This document shows positions 47,771 through 55,982 of a DNA stretch of 64,000 nucleotides, piece by piece. The DNA comes from an uncultured Sutterella sp. GTDB lineage: Bacteria; Pseudomonadota; Gammaproteobacteria; Burkholderiales; Burkholderiaceae_F. A model generated the notes under the pieces. The model made no database searches and was not told where the DNA came from. It worked only from the letters and a program-made list of their open reading frames with translations. The DNA is taken from assembly GCA_900544335.1 (NCBI GenBank), contig UQUS01000004.1:1-64000 (forward strand). The letters run 5' to 3'. A program made the position numbers and the translations under genes. Each line of letters starts with the position of its first letter. The first letter of the stretch is position 1.

Positions 47771-49726
47771 TCAGTCGGCATTGGCAACCGGTTTATCAGT
47801 GTAAAAGCGGATGACGCGATAGCAACGCATGCAACGGGACGCTTCTTCACATGCCTCGGCATCGGTAAATCCCGTATCGGCCGGATAAAAGTTCTTAGAC
47901 CGAACGGCCGGATCGACACGGTGGATGGTCATGCGCTTTTTAGGCTTACAGGGCTCGACCGTATCCCAAACAAGTTTTAACCGCATGATGAGGTCACTTG
48001 CCCTGTCACGGGGGTTAAAGCGCGATTGACCCTTAAGGTAGGCGACAATCGATTTTGCCGCCCTGTCACCTTGCGCGAGGGCCTCGACAAGACTGGTCGG
48101 ACCCGTGGCGCAATCGCCGCCGGCAAAAACGCCGTCTACATCGGTCATCTGTGTGGCGTCGGTCTGAATATTGCCGCGCCGTCCGAGTGTCAGCTCCGAA
48201 TTTTCCAGGGCTTGTGTCTCGATTTTCTGCCCGATGGCGGCAACGAGTGTTTGACAAGTGAGTGTGAACTCACTGCCCGGAATCGGCGCAACACCCATGC
48301 GTCCCCTGGCATCGGGCTCGGTGGTGTGCATCTTCGTAAGCCGCACACCCGTTAGGGCGCCGTCGCGACTTTCCAAAGCAACGGGGTTTGTAAGGAAGTG
48401 AAATTCAACGCCCTCCTCCTGAGCCTCGCGAATCTCTTCTTTATCGGCCGGCGCTTCTTTGAGCGTACGGCGGTAAATGAGGTGTACGCGACCTGTCGTC
48501 ACTCGCCGCGCCGTGCGGCAGCAGTCCATGGCAACGTTTCCGCATCCGACAACGGCAATGTCGCCCTCTATCTTGGGTTGGCGCCCGGCGTTAACTTCTT
48601 TTTCAATTTCAAGAAGAAAATCAATACCGTTTCGGTAACCTTTAAGGCTCGTGTCCTCATCTGGTAGCCCTAAATAGGCGCCCTTAGCGCATCCGATTCC
48701 GAGGAAAACGGCTTTGTAGCGTACCTTCAAATCGGCAAGCGTCATGTCGCGACCGAGCTTTTTGCCGTAGAAAAATGTTCCGCCTAAGGATTTAACGGCA
48801 TCGGTTTCGTTTTTCAGAATGTCTTTGGGGAGTCGATACGGAGGAATACCGCGAAGGGCCATGCCGCCCGATTCGGTGTCCGCATCGTAGATATCGACGG
48901 CAACGCCCTTTTGTAAGAGGTGGTATGCGCAGTTAATCCCGGCAGGACCCACACCGACAACGGCAACCTGAGCTCGGACGCCCTCCGGAACCGTCCTCTT
49001 AAAGAGCGAAGCAATGGTGCCTTGGGTCGCTTCGGCAATGTAGCGTTTGACTTCTTTAATGGCAAGGGGGCCTTCGAGGGCATTTCTTCTGCAGGCTTTT
49101 TCGCAGGGTCTGACGCACACGCGTCCGCAGGTTGCAACCATCGGATAGCGCTCGAGAATGACGGCACGCGCCAGAGCGTTTTGTCCGTCACGCACAAAAT
49201 CCATATAACGCGGAATATTGACGTGGTCGGGGCACCCTTCGATGCAACTTGCGGTGACAACACCGTAAGAAGAAAGCACACGAGTGTCCGTGACGGTTTT
49301 AAAGAGTTCGTCTTTAAAGTGTGTCAAAGCCGCAATCAACGGCTTGGCGCTTGTGCGTCCGATGCCGCAAAGGCTTGTTTGATCCATTTCACGGGCGGCA
49401 CTTAAGACGGCATCCCAGTCAACGGTAGCTTCTTGACCGACCGTAAGGCTTGTGAGCGCTTCATCAATAATGATGGAGGCGTTACGGCACGGTGTACAGC
49501 GTCCGCAGGAATTGGCTCGCACGGTCTTGTAGTAATCGGAAAGAACGCGTGCAAGAGAAACGGTTTTATCGAGAACCAAAAAGCCTGCGTGCGCAACTAG
49601 GGCGCGCATGGGGTTGTTCGGGTCGAATTCGGCAATCGCATCAACGGGAAAACCATCGGACGGGCTTTCGGATTTTCGGTTATCGAAGATACGACCGTTC
49701 CAGACACCGTATAAGATTTGTGCCAT
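47771..49726 (-). CDS. NuoF C-terminal 4Fe-4S domain fused to GltD/NfnB-like flavoprotein
   Basis: A 651-residue fusion. Residues about 25-135 correspond to the end of NuoF/HydB (SCGRCTPCRNASIIIDEAL ligates a 4Fe-4S cluster), but the FMN/NADH-binding part of NuoF is absent. Residues about 150-220 carry the cysteine-rich GltD N-terminus (CIEGCPDHVNI, CGRVCVRPCEKACRRN). Two dinucleotide-binding folds follow: VVGVGPAGINCAYHL for FAD and VVGCGNVAMDCCRTARR for NAD(P)H, with FAGGDCATGPTSLVEA near the end. It probably shuttles electrons between NAD(P)H and the adjacent hydrogenase. Being first in the pair, with AGGTGAGCAC before the ATG, it likely shares one transcript. Confidence 0.88.
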   Translation of the reverse strand: MAQILYGVWNGRIFDNRKSESPSDGFPVDAIAEFDPNNPMRALVAHAGFLVLDKTVSLARVLSDYYKTVRANSCGRCTPCRNASIIIDEALTSLTVGQEATVDWDAVLSAAREMDQTSLCGIGRTSAKPLIAALTHFKDELFKTVTDTRVLSSYGVVTASCIEGCPDHVNIPRYMDFVRDGQNALARAVILERYPMVATCGRVCVRPCEKACRRNALEGPLAIKEVKRYIAEATQGTIASLFKRTVPEGVRAQVAVVGVGPAGINCAYHLLQKGVAVDIYDADTESGGMALRGIPPYRLPKDILKNETDAVKSLGGTFFYGKKLGRDMTLADLKVRYKAVFLGIGCAKGAYLGLPDEDTSLKGYRNGIDFLLEIEKEVNAGRQPKIEGDIAVVGCGNVAMDCCRTARRVTTGRVHLIYRRTLKEAPADKEEIREAQEEGVEFHFLTNPVALESRDGALTGVRLTKMHTTEPDARGRMGVAPIPGSEFTLTCQTLVAAIGQKIETQALENSELTLGRRGNIQTDATQMTDVDGVFAGGDCATGPTSLVEALAQGDRAAKSIVAYLKGQSRFNPRDRASDLIMRLKLVWDTVEPCKPKKRMTIHRVDPAVRSKNFYPADTGFTDAEACEEASRCMRCYRVIRFYTDKPVANAD

Positions 49727-50014
49727 GTGCTCACCTTTCTGAATAACTTGACTCCAACGCTCGATTGTACTCGGTTTGAGGGGTAAAAAAACTAAGATAA
49801 CCGGCTAGCTTTTTCGCTGTACAAGGCGTGAAATTTTTGTTTCGGGACTCGGACGAACGGGACTGTTCCGTCGGCTCGAACTTAAGAAAAAGGCCCGATT
49901 TACCTTGTCCCGCCCGACCTTACTTGCAGGGCTCATTTAAAGGAAGAGAAGCAACCGTCAGGGCACAACTTTCGTTTTTCCTGAAGCCGGATGCGTTCTG
50001 ATTTTCGAACTCGG

Positions 50015-51352
50015 TCAAAGTAGCTCGGTCATATAAACCGGAACAAATAGGATTCCGTCCTTTTCCTGTAGGTCTTTTATTCCGACAAGGATTTTATCGC
50101 CGAGTTTTCCGCGATACTTTTCGGAAAACATGTCAAGAGACCAATGCGATTTATTGTCGGCGGATTTGACTTCAATCGGAGAAATCTTCTTTTTGTTCCT
50201 TATCAGAAAATCGATTTCGATTTTTTCCTTGGTGTTCAGGCGCTGTGTGTAAAAGAAAAGTTTATGACCGGCACTACGGAGCATTTGCGCCACAATATTT
50301 TCAAAGAACATCCCTTCGTTGATATCGAGTTTTTTAAATAGGAGAGCCTCAAGCACTTCTTGCTCGAAATCCGTTCCGTCCTCGGTCGCCATTGAGACAA
50401 GGAGCCCGGTATCGGCCATGTAGCATTTAAGTAAAGTCCGGTCCGTGCTCATCGTCAGGCCCACTGAGGGTTCCGTTGCGTTAAAACAGAGATTGACGAC
50501 CTTGGAATCCGAAAGCCACAGAAAGGCTTCTTCATACCGACGCATGCGCGCGTTCTTTTCAAGGCTGGCGAGTTTAAAGCGCTTCTCGTGCTTGGATAGT
50601 TCTCCCGGGATAGCATCGAAAATCGATCGAACCTTTAGGTCATATCCAGCGGCGTACTTGGCTATGTCATCCCGGTAAAGCGAGAGAATCGTTTTTTGAA
50701 GGTTCCGAACAGCGAGAAGGTCCTTATCGGCAGCATATGTTTCGACTGCCTGAGGCATTCCGCCGATGACCATGTAAAGTCGAATCAGACGCATCAACTC
50801 GCGATGTAGGCTCTCGCCGAGGGGCTTTCTCCGGTTAAAACATGTCCGAACATGGGCAAATAGGTCGCGGTTGCCGAGGGCATTTAAGAATTCTTCAAAA
50901 TCCAGAGGCGAAAGTTCGAGCTTTTCCTCTTCCGAAGGGATCAAGATGTTTCGTGTGTTATGACGAATGCTGATGAGAGAACCGGTTTCAATGTAGTCAA
51001 AGCGACCGTCGGCGACAAAGTGCTTAATCATTTGACGAGCCAAAGGGAAAAGTTGGACTTCATCAAAAATGATGCAAGAACGTCGAGGGATGAGTTTTGT
51101 GCGAGTCAGGAGCGAAAGTTGGGAGAAAAAGGCATCCAAATCAAAAGAGGACTGCTCAAAAAGCAGAGGAATTGCGGGATTTATTTGCGAAAAATCCAGG
51201 TGTATGAATGTCTCGTACTCACGGGCGGCAAAGGTTCGTGCCAGAGTTGTTTTTCCGACGCGACGAGCTCCTTCAATCAGAAGAGCCGTCTTTCCGCATC
51301 GGGTCTTTTTCCAGTTTTGTAGCTTTTCGTAAGCCTTTCGTTCAAGGTACAT
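50015..51352 (-). CDS. DUF4143-family AAA ATPase (copy 2)
   Basis: A 445-residue protein. Walker A LIEGARRVGKTTLARTFAA (about 25-43), Walker B SCIIFDEVQLFP, ETGSLISIRHNTRN, a middle winged-helix part and a C-terminal nuclease-like domain (KEKIEIDFLIRNKKKISPIE then VKSADNKSHWSLDMFSEKY). Same architecture as copies 1 and 3 but only distantly similar. Upstream is a four-copy repeat array with exact 33-bp period (51389-51498), between this gene and the divergent phosphopantetheinyl transferase. Confidence 0.87.
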   Translation of the reverse strand: MYLERKAYEKLQNWKKTRCGKTALLIEGARRVGKTTLARTFAAREYETFIHLDFSQINPAIPLLFEQSSFDLDAFFSQLSLLTRTKLIPRRSCIIFDEVQLFPLARQMIKHFVADGRFDYIETGSLISIRHNTRNILIPSEEEKLELSPLDFEEFLNALGNRDLFAHVRTCFNRRKPLGESLHRELMRLIRLYMVIGGMPQAVETYAADKDLLAVRNLQKTILSLYRDDIAKYAAGYDLKVRSIFDAIPGELSKHEKRFKLASLEKNARMRRYEEAFLWLSDSKVVNLCFNATEPSVGLTMSTDRTLLKCYMADTGLLVSMATEDGTDFEQEVLEALLFKKLDINEGMFFENIVAQMLRSAGHKLFFYTQRLNTKEKIEIDFLIRNKKKISPIEVKSADNKSHWSLDMFSEKYRGKLGDKILVGIKDLQEKDGILFVPVYMTELL

Positions 51353-51388
51353 GGCAGTTTATTGATTTTCAATGGAAAAATTACATTA

Positions 51389-51498
51389 TGTCACGAAATA
51401 TACCATATTTTTTGATGGCTTTGTCACGTAATATTGAGTTTAGGCTAGGTCTTTTGTCACGCAATAACCCTGTTTGAAAGGGTTGTTTGTCACGAAAT
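51389..51498. repeat. Four TGTCACGNAAT repeats with exact 33-bp period
   Basis: TGTCACGAAAT at 51389-51399, TGTCACGTAAT at 51422-51432, TGTCACGCAAT at 51455-51465 and TGTCACGAAAT at 51488-51498. Starts are exactly 33 bp apart, each preceded by T-rich bases; the 22-base spacers are unrelated. It lies in the divergent promoter region next to the DUF4143 ATPase start at 51352. Confidence 0.85.
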
Positions 51499-51593
51499 CT
51501 TAGTTTTGACTCTGGAATCGGTCCCTTTCCCCTGTCGGAAAATGACAAATGCGGATATCATGCCGCGTTGCCTTTAAAGAACATATCTGCGTT

Positions 51594-52241
51594 ATGACGC
51601 TTCGCCCCTTTTGCGATTGCATTTATCTCGAACGAATCGATGCCAAGCCCGATGCCGGGTTGCTCACGTATCTGTTGTCGGACGTCATTAATCGAGCCGA
51701 GAGGTTTTTAAGCCCGAAGCGACAATCGGACTTTCTCTGGACGCGGCTTTTGCTGGTAGCCTTGGCCAAGGTGCGAGGTCTTGCTGTGCAGTTTCGAGAA
51801 AACCCGCCCTACTCGCCGATTGTTTTATCCGACAGCCCCTTTTATTCCACGATTTCTCACACGGCAACTTTTGTCGGAGCGGCTCTTGCGACCGCTCCCG
51901 TGGCCATTGATTTAGAAGTTTTGCGTGCCGATCGCCCGCTTGAGGCGATTGCCGAACGCTGTTTCGGTCCGGATTTTTTATCCTATTTCCCGCCGGAAGA
52001 AAAGGTGACGACCTTTTACAAAGCCTGGGGTGTGCATGAATGCGCCGTGAAACTTAACGGAAAGTTCGTCGTCGACGGTAGCGATGTGCGCATCCGAATG
52101 CCGAATAACCGAAGTGCTCGGATTGTTCACGCTCCGATTGGGAAAAAGACGCTTTTTACGCAGGCGCTTGCTGCGGATTTCCGACCCGGTGATCCGATTC
52201 TTGTGACGCGAGAGATTCTCTCGCAGATGCTCGCGTCCTAA
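51594..52241 (+). CDS. 4'-phosphopantetheinyl transferase family protein
   Basis: About 215 residues. Core motifs are FYSTISHTATFVGAAL, VAIDLEVLRADRPLEAIAERCFG (Asp and Glu for magnesium) and FYKAWGVHECAVKLNGK, a variant of the usual WxxKEAxxK with His-Glu-Cys in place of Lys-Glu-Ala. It would load phosphopantetheine onto acyl carrier proteins. I prefer the ATG at 51594 (MTLRPFCDC) to an earlier ATG; neither has a strong ribosome site. Confidence 0.75.
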   Translation: MTLRPFCDCIYLERIDAKPDAGLLTYLLSDVINRAERFLSPKRQSDFLWTRLLLVALAKVRGLAVQFRENPPYSPIVLSDSPFYSTISHTATFVGAALATAPVAIDLEVLRADRPLEAIAERCFGPDFLSYFPPEEKVTTFYKAWGVHECAVKLNGKFVVDGSDVRIRMPNNRSARIVHAPIGKKTLFTQALAADFRPGDPILVTREILSQMLAS

Positions 52242-52365
52242 CACCGGTAGGCAAAACAGCACGAAAAGATAGGTTTTGTTTTCCTATTGAGTAAAACTAA
52301 CTCTTGAGTCCATTGAGAGACGAAAGCCTGCCGTGCTGTTGGTGCAGTGAAACCGCCTATTTCGG

Positions 52366-53343
52366 TCATTTTTTCGGGGTTTGCAAAGTTTGCAGCCTGT
52401 CCCTACATTTCCAAAGGGCCATCGGATGTTGCCTAATACGCGAGAGGATATCTTTGTCCTGAAAAAGAAGTTCTGGTCGATATTTCTGCTGGTCGAACGA
52501 AGACGAAAAAGCAAGTTCTTGTTTGTTGGGTCGTAGTAACTCGGACAGGTAGTCGATAATCTGTTTACATTCTTGTTGTGCACCAAACCAAGTGTTACGA
52601 CGAAGCACTGGTAGGAGATCTCTTTTAACGTCCACTTGCTTCATCGTAGTAATCTGATTGAAATTGAATCGAGTGGGCACGCCATCTGTGGCTATGGCGC
52701 TATAAAAGATGACGCACTTTTTTAATAGTGACCTTTGCGACTCATCAAATGTCTCCTGTTCAATCATTGTGTGCGTGTCATAGACATCACGAGGAGCTGC
52801 ACGGTTAAGCAACGCGACGATTTTTGCGCCATAGATTTCCAGTGGGTCGACAGTTAAAACCGTTAATTCTTCTTCTAGCCACGGAAGATTAATCCGTTTG
52901 CGGACCGGCATTAATACATGGCAACGAAGCATATAGTTGATTTCAATTTTAAGATTGTCTTTCATTCCTCCGGAATTTAGGTACTCATAAACAAATGAGT
53001 CAAGCGCATGATACGTTTTGGATTTCTGACTAAGGCGATACCCAGCGGTAGTCATTTTTTTCCCGATACGGTCCGTGATTTGTGCTCGTACTGCGAGCAT
53101 TTCTTCACGAGAGATATTTTCAGCAAAGTCAAAATCAATGTCGACAGACAGTCGTGGCAAGTTATTGAAGATGGTGAGATTAATGGCAGTTCCGCCTTTC
53201 AGGGCCAGAATATCGGACAGAAGGGCATCTTTTTGAATAAAGTCCAATATCTCGGCAAGACGACAGACCTTTTCGAAAGTGTCTCGTACGAAACCTAATT
53301 CACGAGCTTTACGATTTATGGAAATATTATCCAATAGCATCAT
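52366..53343 (-). CDS. AbiEii/AbiGii-type nucleotidyltransferase toxin
   Basis: A 325-residue protein with the AbiEii signature: LKGGTAINLTIF, RLSVDIDFDF (nucleotidyltransferase Asp pair), LKIEINYMLR and the conserved PLEIYGAKIVALLNRAAPRDVYD near residue 190. In type IV toxin-antitoxin systems this toxin modifies tRNA or nucleotides and causes abortive infection. Its start overlaps the antitoxin gene by 17 bases. A hairpin-like AAAAGATAGG/CCTATTG near 52264-52290 lies after its stop. Confidence 0.88.
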   Translation of the reverse strand: MMLLDNISINRKARELGFVRDTFEKVCRLAEILDFIQKDALLSDILALKGGTAINLTIFNNLPRLSVDIDFDFAENISREEMLAVRAQITDRIGKKMTTAGYRLSQKSKTYHALDSFVYEYLNSGGMKDNLKIEINYMLRCHVLMPVRKRINLPWLEEELTVLTVDPLEIYGAKIVALLNRAAPRDVYDTHTMIEQETFDESQRSLLKKCVIFYSAIATDGVPTRFNFNQITTMKQVDVKRDLLPVLRRNTWFGAQQECKQIIDYLSELLRPNKQELAFSSSFDQQKYRPELLFQDKDILSRIRQHPMALWKCRDRLQTLQTPKK

Positions 53344-54091
53344 AGTCCGACACTCCTTTATCCATCAGGTGTTTTAGGTTTTCCGGCGCATACAACTTCC
53401 ATTCTTTATTCCACACAAAGCCCCGATTTACGTCGGACAAATAGGATTTTCCCTTCGGTAGGTGCGTTTTACACAGAGAAAAGAAGTCGTTTGAGAGGTC
53501 GAGTTCTTTGGCAAAGACCGAGAGGATAAAGCCGGTCTTTTGATAGAGAAAAGCACTCCTGTACTCGGCAAGACACCTTACGAGCGCCTCTTCGTTTAGA
53601 GCCGGCATCAGTGCAAGACAACGCAGGAGTTCTTCCAGACCGATGATTTTCCCGAGCATGTTGATTGAATCGGTCACAGTCCGTTCCGGCGTTGTCACGC
53701 GAACGCCGTGCATTTCTGTCACAAAGCCGGAAATACGGGGCAAAACACGGCGATACGTTATGCTGTCAAAGGAAAAATCCCGAAATCGGCTTTCACTCGT
53801 GACCTGCACTTCGTAGTAGACCTGGTTGGCGCATCCGTAGCATTCAAAAGCGCTGTGGTATGAGACCGTGGCATTCGGAGAGATTTGAGAAGCAATCTGA
53901 TAACGGTTGAAAACGGGCTGTTGCGTTTCCAAACTGCGTGCAACATACAAATTATGTTTGACGCGTTCGATGTAGCCTTCCCTTTGGTACTCTCGGATCA
54001 ACCACTTCGCCGAGGGCATGCTTCCGGTACAGCGGACGATGTCGTTTTGGGTGAAGCACCCCAATCGTAGAAGTTTTTCGTAGTGCTTCAT
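53327..54091 (-). CDS. AbiEi-type antitoxin
   Basis: About 254 residues: N-terminal winged-helix DNA-binding region (MKHYEKLLRLGCFTQNDIVR, AKWLIREYQREGYIERVKHN), then the AbiEi core (ISPNATVSYHSAFECYG; HGVRVTTPERTVTDSINML). AbiEi represses its own operon and counteracts AbiEii. I place the start at 54091 (GAGGAAC upstream), because an earlier ATG at 54160 would overlap the likely operator. Confidence 0.85.
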   Translation of the reverse strand: MKHYEKLLRLGCFTQNDIVRCTGSMPSAKWLIREYQREGYIERVKHNLYVARSLETQQPVFNRYQIASQISPNATVSYHSAFECYGCANQVYYEVQVTSESRFRDFSFDSITYRRVLPRISGFVTEMHGVRVTTPERTVTDSINMLGKIIGLEELLRCLALMPALNEEALVRCLAEYRSAFLYQKTGFILSVFAKELDLSNDFFSLCKTHLPKGKSYLSDVNRGFVWNKEWKLYAPENLKHLMDKGVSDYDAIG

Positions 54092-54127
54092 GGCTTGTTC
54101 CTCGTTTCGTTTGTAGACAATATAGCG

Positions 54128-54155
54128 CAAAAGGATAGGTTTTCCTATCCTTTTG
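54128..54155. promoter_or_regulatory. Operator-like palindrome upstream of abiEi
   Basis: Perfect 12-bp arms CAAAAGGATAGG (54128-54139) and CCTATCCTTTTG (54144-54155) around TTTT, 37 bases before the antitoxin ATG. AbiEi antitoxins bind inverted repeats in their promoter, so this is the likely autoregulatory site. Confidence 0.75.
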
Positions 54156-54273
54156 TGCAAAATTTACTACGGCTTTTTAGAAAAACTCCGCTTCAGCAAC
54201 AGTCGCGCCCCGAAACGGCGCGAAGGGTGTCAAGGGATGTCACGCAGGAAAAACGCGTAATCAAGAAATCCGA

Positions 54274-54714
54274 TTAAAGATCTTTCGCGTAGGTATCTTT
54301 TACGCCTAAGCGTCTCCAGTGCCGCCGCACGAAACGAAAGAGCCAGAAAAGAGCCCCGGCTGTCAGGAGTCCCCCGATAACCGAAAGCCAGAACGAGTAC
54401 GAGTAAAGAAGGTAAATCACGAGGATGCCGGCGACCATAGGAACCCCTTCCATCCACGTCAGCCCCGTTTTCTTCGGCTCTTCGGTCTTGGCTCCCGCGA
54501 GTTCTGAAATCTCGATGATGCGCGTGGCGCTCTCATCCTCCGTGACGGTGCCCTGACTTTCCCGGAGCGCTACGCCGCGCTCGGCAAGGATGTGCTTGAT
54601 TGCCTTATCATCGGTGTCGGTGTGTTCTTTGCCGTACAGGTCAAGAAGCGCTTGGTCGGACAGAGCTTTTAACTCGGTCAGACGTTTGCGAAAATGTTTT
54701 TTATTATCAATCAT
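54274..54714 (-). CDS. Hypothetical membrane protein, coupled to ispDF
   Basis: A 146-residue protein with a charged cytoplasmic N-terminus (about 1-90) and two closely spaced hydrophobic spans (about 91-108 and 110-127), then a basic tail (RFVRRHWRRLGVKDTY). Its ATG overlaps the ispDF stop (ATGA), so the two are translated together. No family recognised. Confidence 0.7.
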   Translation of the reverse strand: MIDNKKHFRKRLTELKALSDQALLDLYGKEHTDTDDKAIKHILAERGVALRESQGTVTEDESATRIIEISELAGAKTEEPKKTGLTWMEGVPMVAGILVIYLLYSYSFWLSVIGGLLTAGALFWLFRFVRRHWRRLGVKDTYAKDL

Positions 54715-55928
54715 GCTTCTATCCTTTCGAGCAAAACGGTTGCCTGAGCCGACATTCCCTCGCCTCGCCCTTCGAATCCGAGTTTTTCATTGGTTTTGGG
54801 TTTGACACTGACGTCTGCAGGATTGACTCCTAAGGTCGCAGCCAAAGTCGCCTCGATTTTTGCGACATGGGGATTGATTTTCGGAGCTTCGGTAATCAGA
54901 ACGGCATCGAGATTTCCGACGCGCCAGCCGGCCGCGCGGACGCGCCTGACAACGTCTTTGAGCAATTGAAGGGAGTTTGCGCCGAGGTAAGATGCGTCCG
55001 TATCGGGAAACAAGAGCCCGATGTTGCCCAAGTGAGCGGCCCCTAACAGCGCATCGATGACGGCATGCGTAAGAACATCCGCATCGCTGTGACCGGCAAG
55101 CCCTTTTTCATAGGCAATTTCAACGCCCCCGAGAATGAGTTTTCGACCGTCTGCAAAGCGGTGTGAGTCATATCCGAGTCCGATTCGGGTCTTGGGCATA
55201 CGGTTTCCTAAAATGAGTCGCGCCAGGCGTAAATCTGCCGGTTCCGTAATTTTAAAGTTAATCGGTGAGCCGAAGACGACACGAACCGTGCCGCCGCAAG
55301 CACGTACGGCGCTCGATTCATCTGTGGCATTAAGGTTCTTTGTTAACGCGGTTAGTAGCGTTTTCAGGGGGAAGACCTGGGGCGTTGCAATCCGCACAAG
55401 GCCGTTTCTTTCAATGTTCTGAGTGATAAGGCCGTTTTCATCGATGCGTTTTACGGTATCGGGAAGTCGCATGGCAAGGACGGCACCGGCTTTGCCCTCT
55501 TTTACGGCCTTAAGGGCAACGTCTTTTAAGTGCCGCACGTCATCGGGGGATACGAGAGCGCGAGCTGCATCGTGCACAAAAACGAGCGTGTTCTCGGGAA
55601 AATCGTCTTTTAAGACTAAAAGCGTCCGGTAGACCGTTTCTTCGCGTGTTGCCCCGCCGGTTGTCAGGACTTGGGCATTCGAAAGATCCTGAGACGCAAT
55701 CACCGCATCGCCTCCCTGAACGGCAACGACAACGGTCGCCTCGGGAAGGGCTTGCTGCATGGTCTTGACCGAGACTTCGAGGACTGAACCCGCCTTTTCT
55801 CCGAGCGATAGGTATTGCTTCGGAACGGCCGAAGCCATGCGGGTTCCGGTGCCTGCGGCCGGGATAATCACAAGTGTGGGATTGTTGCCAAGAGCCACGG
55901 TTTTCTCACTTAAAACAGGGTATGTCAC
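54711..55928 (-). CDS. ispDF: Bifunctional IspD/IspF (MEP pathway)
   Basis: A 405-residue fusion. IspD part (about 15-240): IIPAAGTGTRMASAVPKQYL CTP-binding motif, FVHDAARALVSPDDV, and DESSAVRACGG. IspF part (about 247-405): IGLGYDSHRF (zinc Asp and His), HSDADVLTHAVIDALLGA, FPDTDASYLGA, and the end SVKPKTNEKLGFEGRGEGMSA. It catalyses cytidylation of MEP and cyclisation to MEcPP. Fused IspDF is common in Alpha- and Epsilonproteobacteria; many Betaproteobacteria have separate genes. Confidence 0.93.
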   Translation of the reverse strand: MTYPVLSEKTVALGNNPTLVIIPAAGTGTRMASAVPKQYLSLGEKAGSVLEVSVKTMQQALPEATVVVAVQGGDAVIASQDLSNAQVLTTGGATREETVYRTLLVLKDDFPENTLVFVHDAARALVSPDDVRHLKDVALKAVKEGKAGAVLAMRLPDTVKRIDENGLITQNIERNGLVRIATPQVFPLKTLLTALTKNLNATDESSAVRACGGTVRVVFGSPINFKITEPADLRLARLILGNRMPKTRIGLGYDSHRFADGRKLILGGVEIAYEKGLAGHSDADVLTHAVIDALLGAAHLGNIGLLFPDTDASYLGANSLQLLKDVVRRVRAAGWRVGNLDAVLITEAPKINPHVAKIEATLAATLGVNPADVSVKPKTNEKLGFEGRGEGMSAQATVLLERIEA

Positions 55929-55982
55929 GATTTTTGCGAAACGAGCAGGAGCAAAGCCTAATTTTAATGCCGCCTTTTCGGT

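Noticed and set aside
51389..51498. CRISPR array
   Set aside because: The repeat is only 11 bp with variable bases, four copies, and no cas genes are near; it is better described as an iteron-like operator array.
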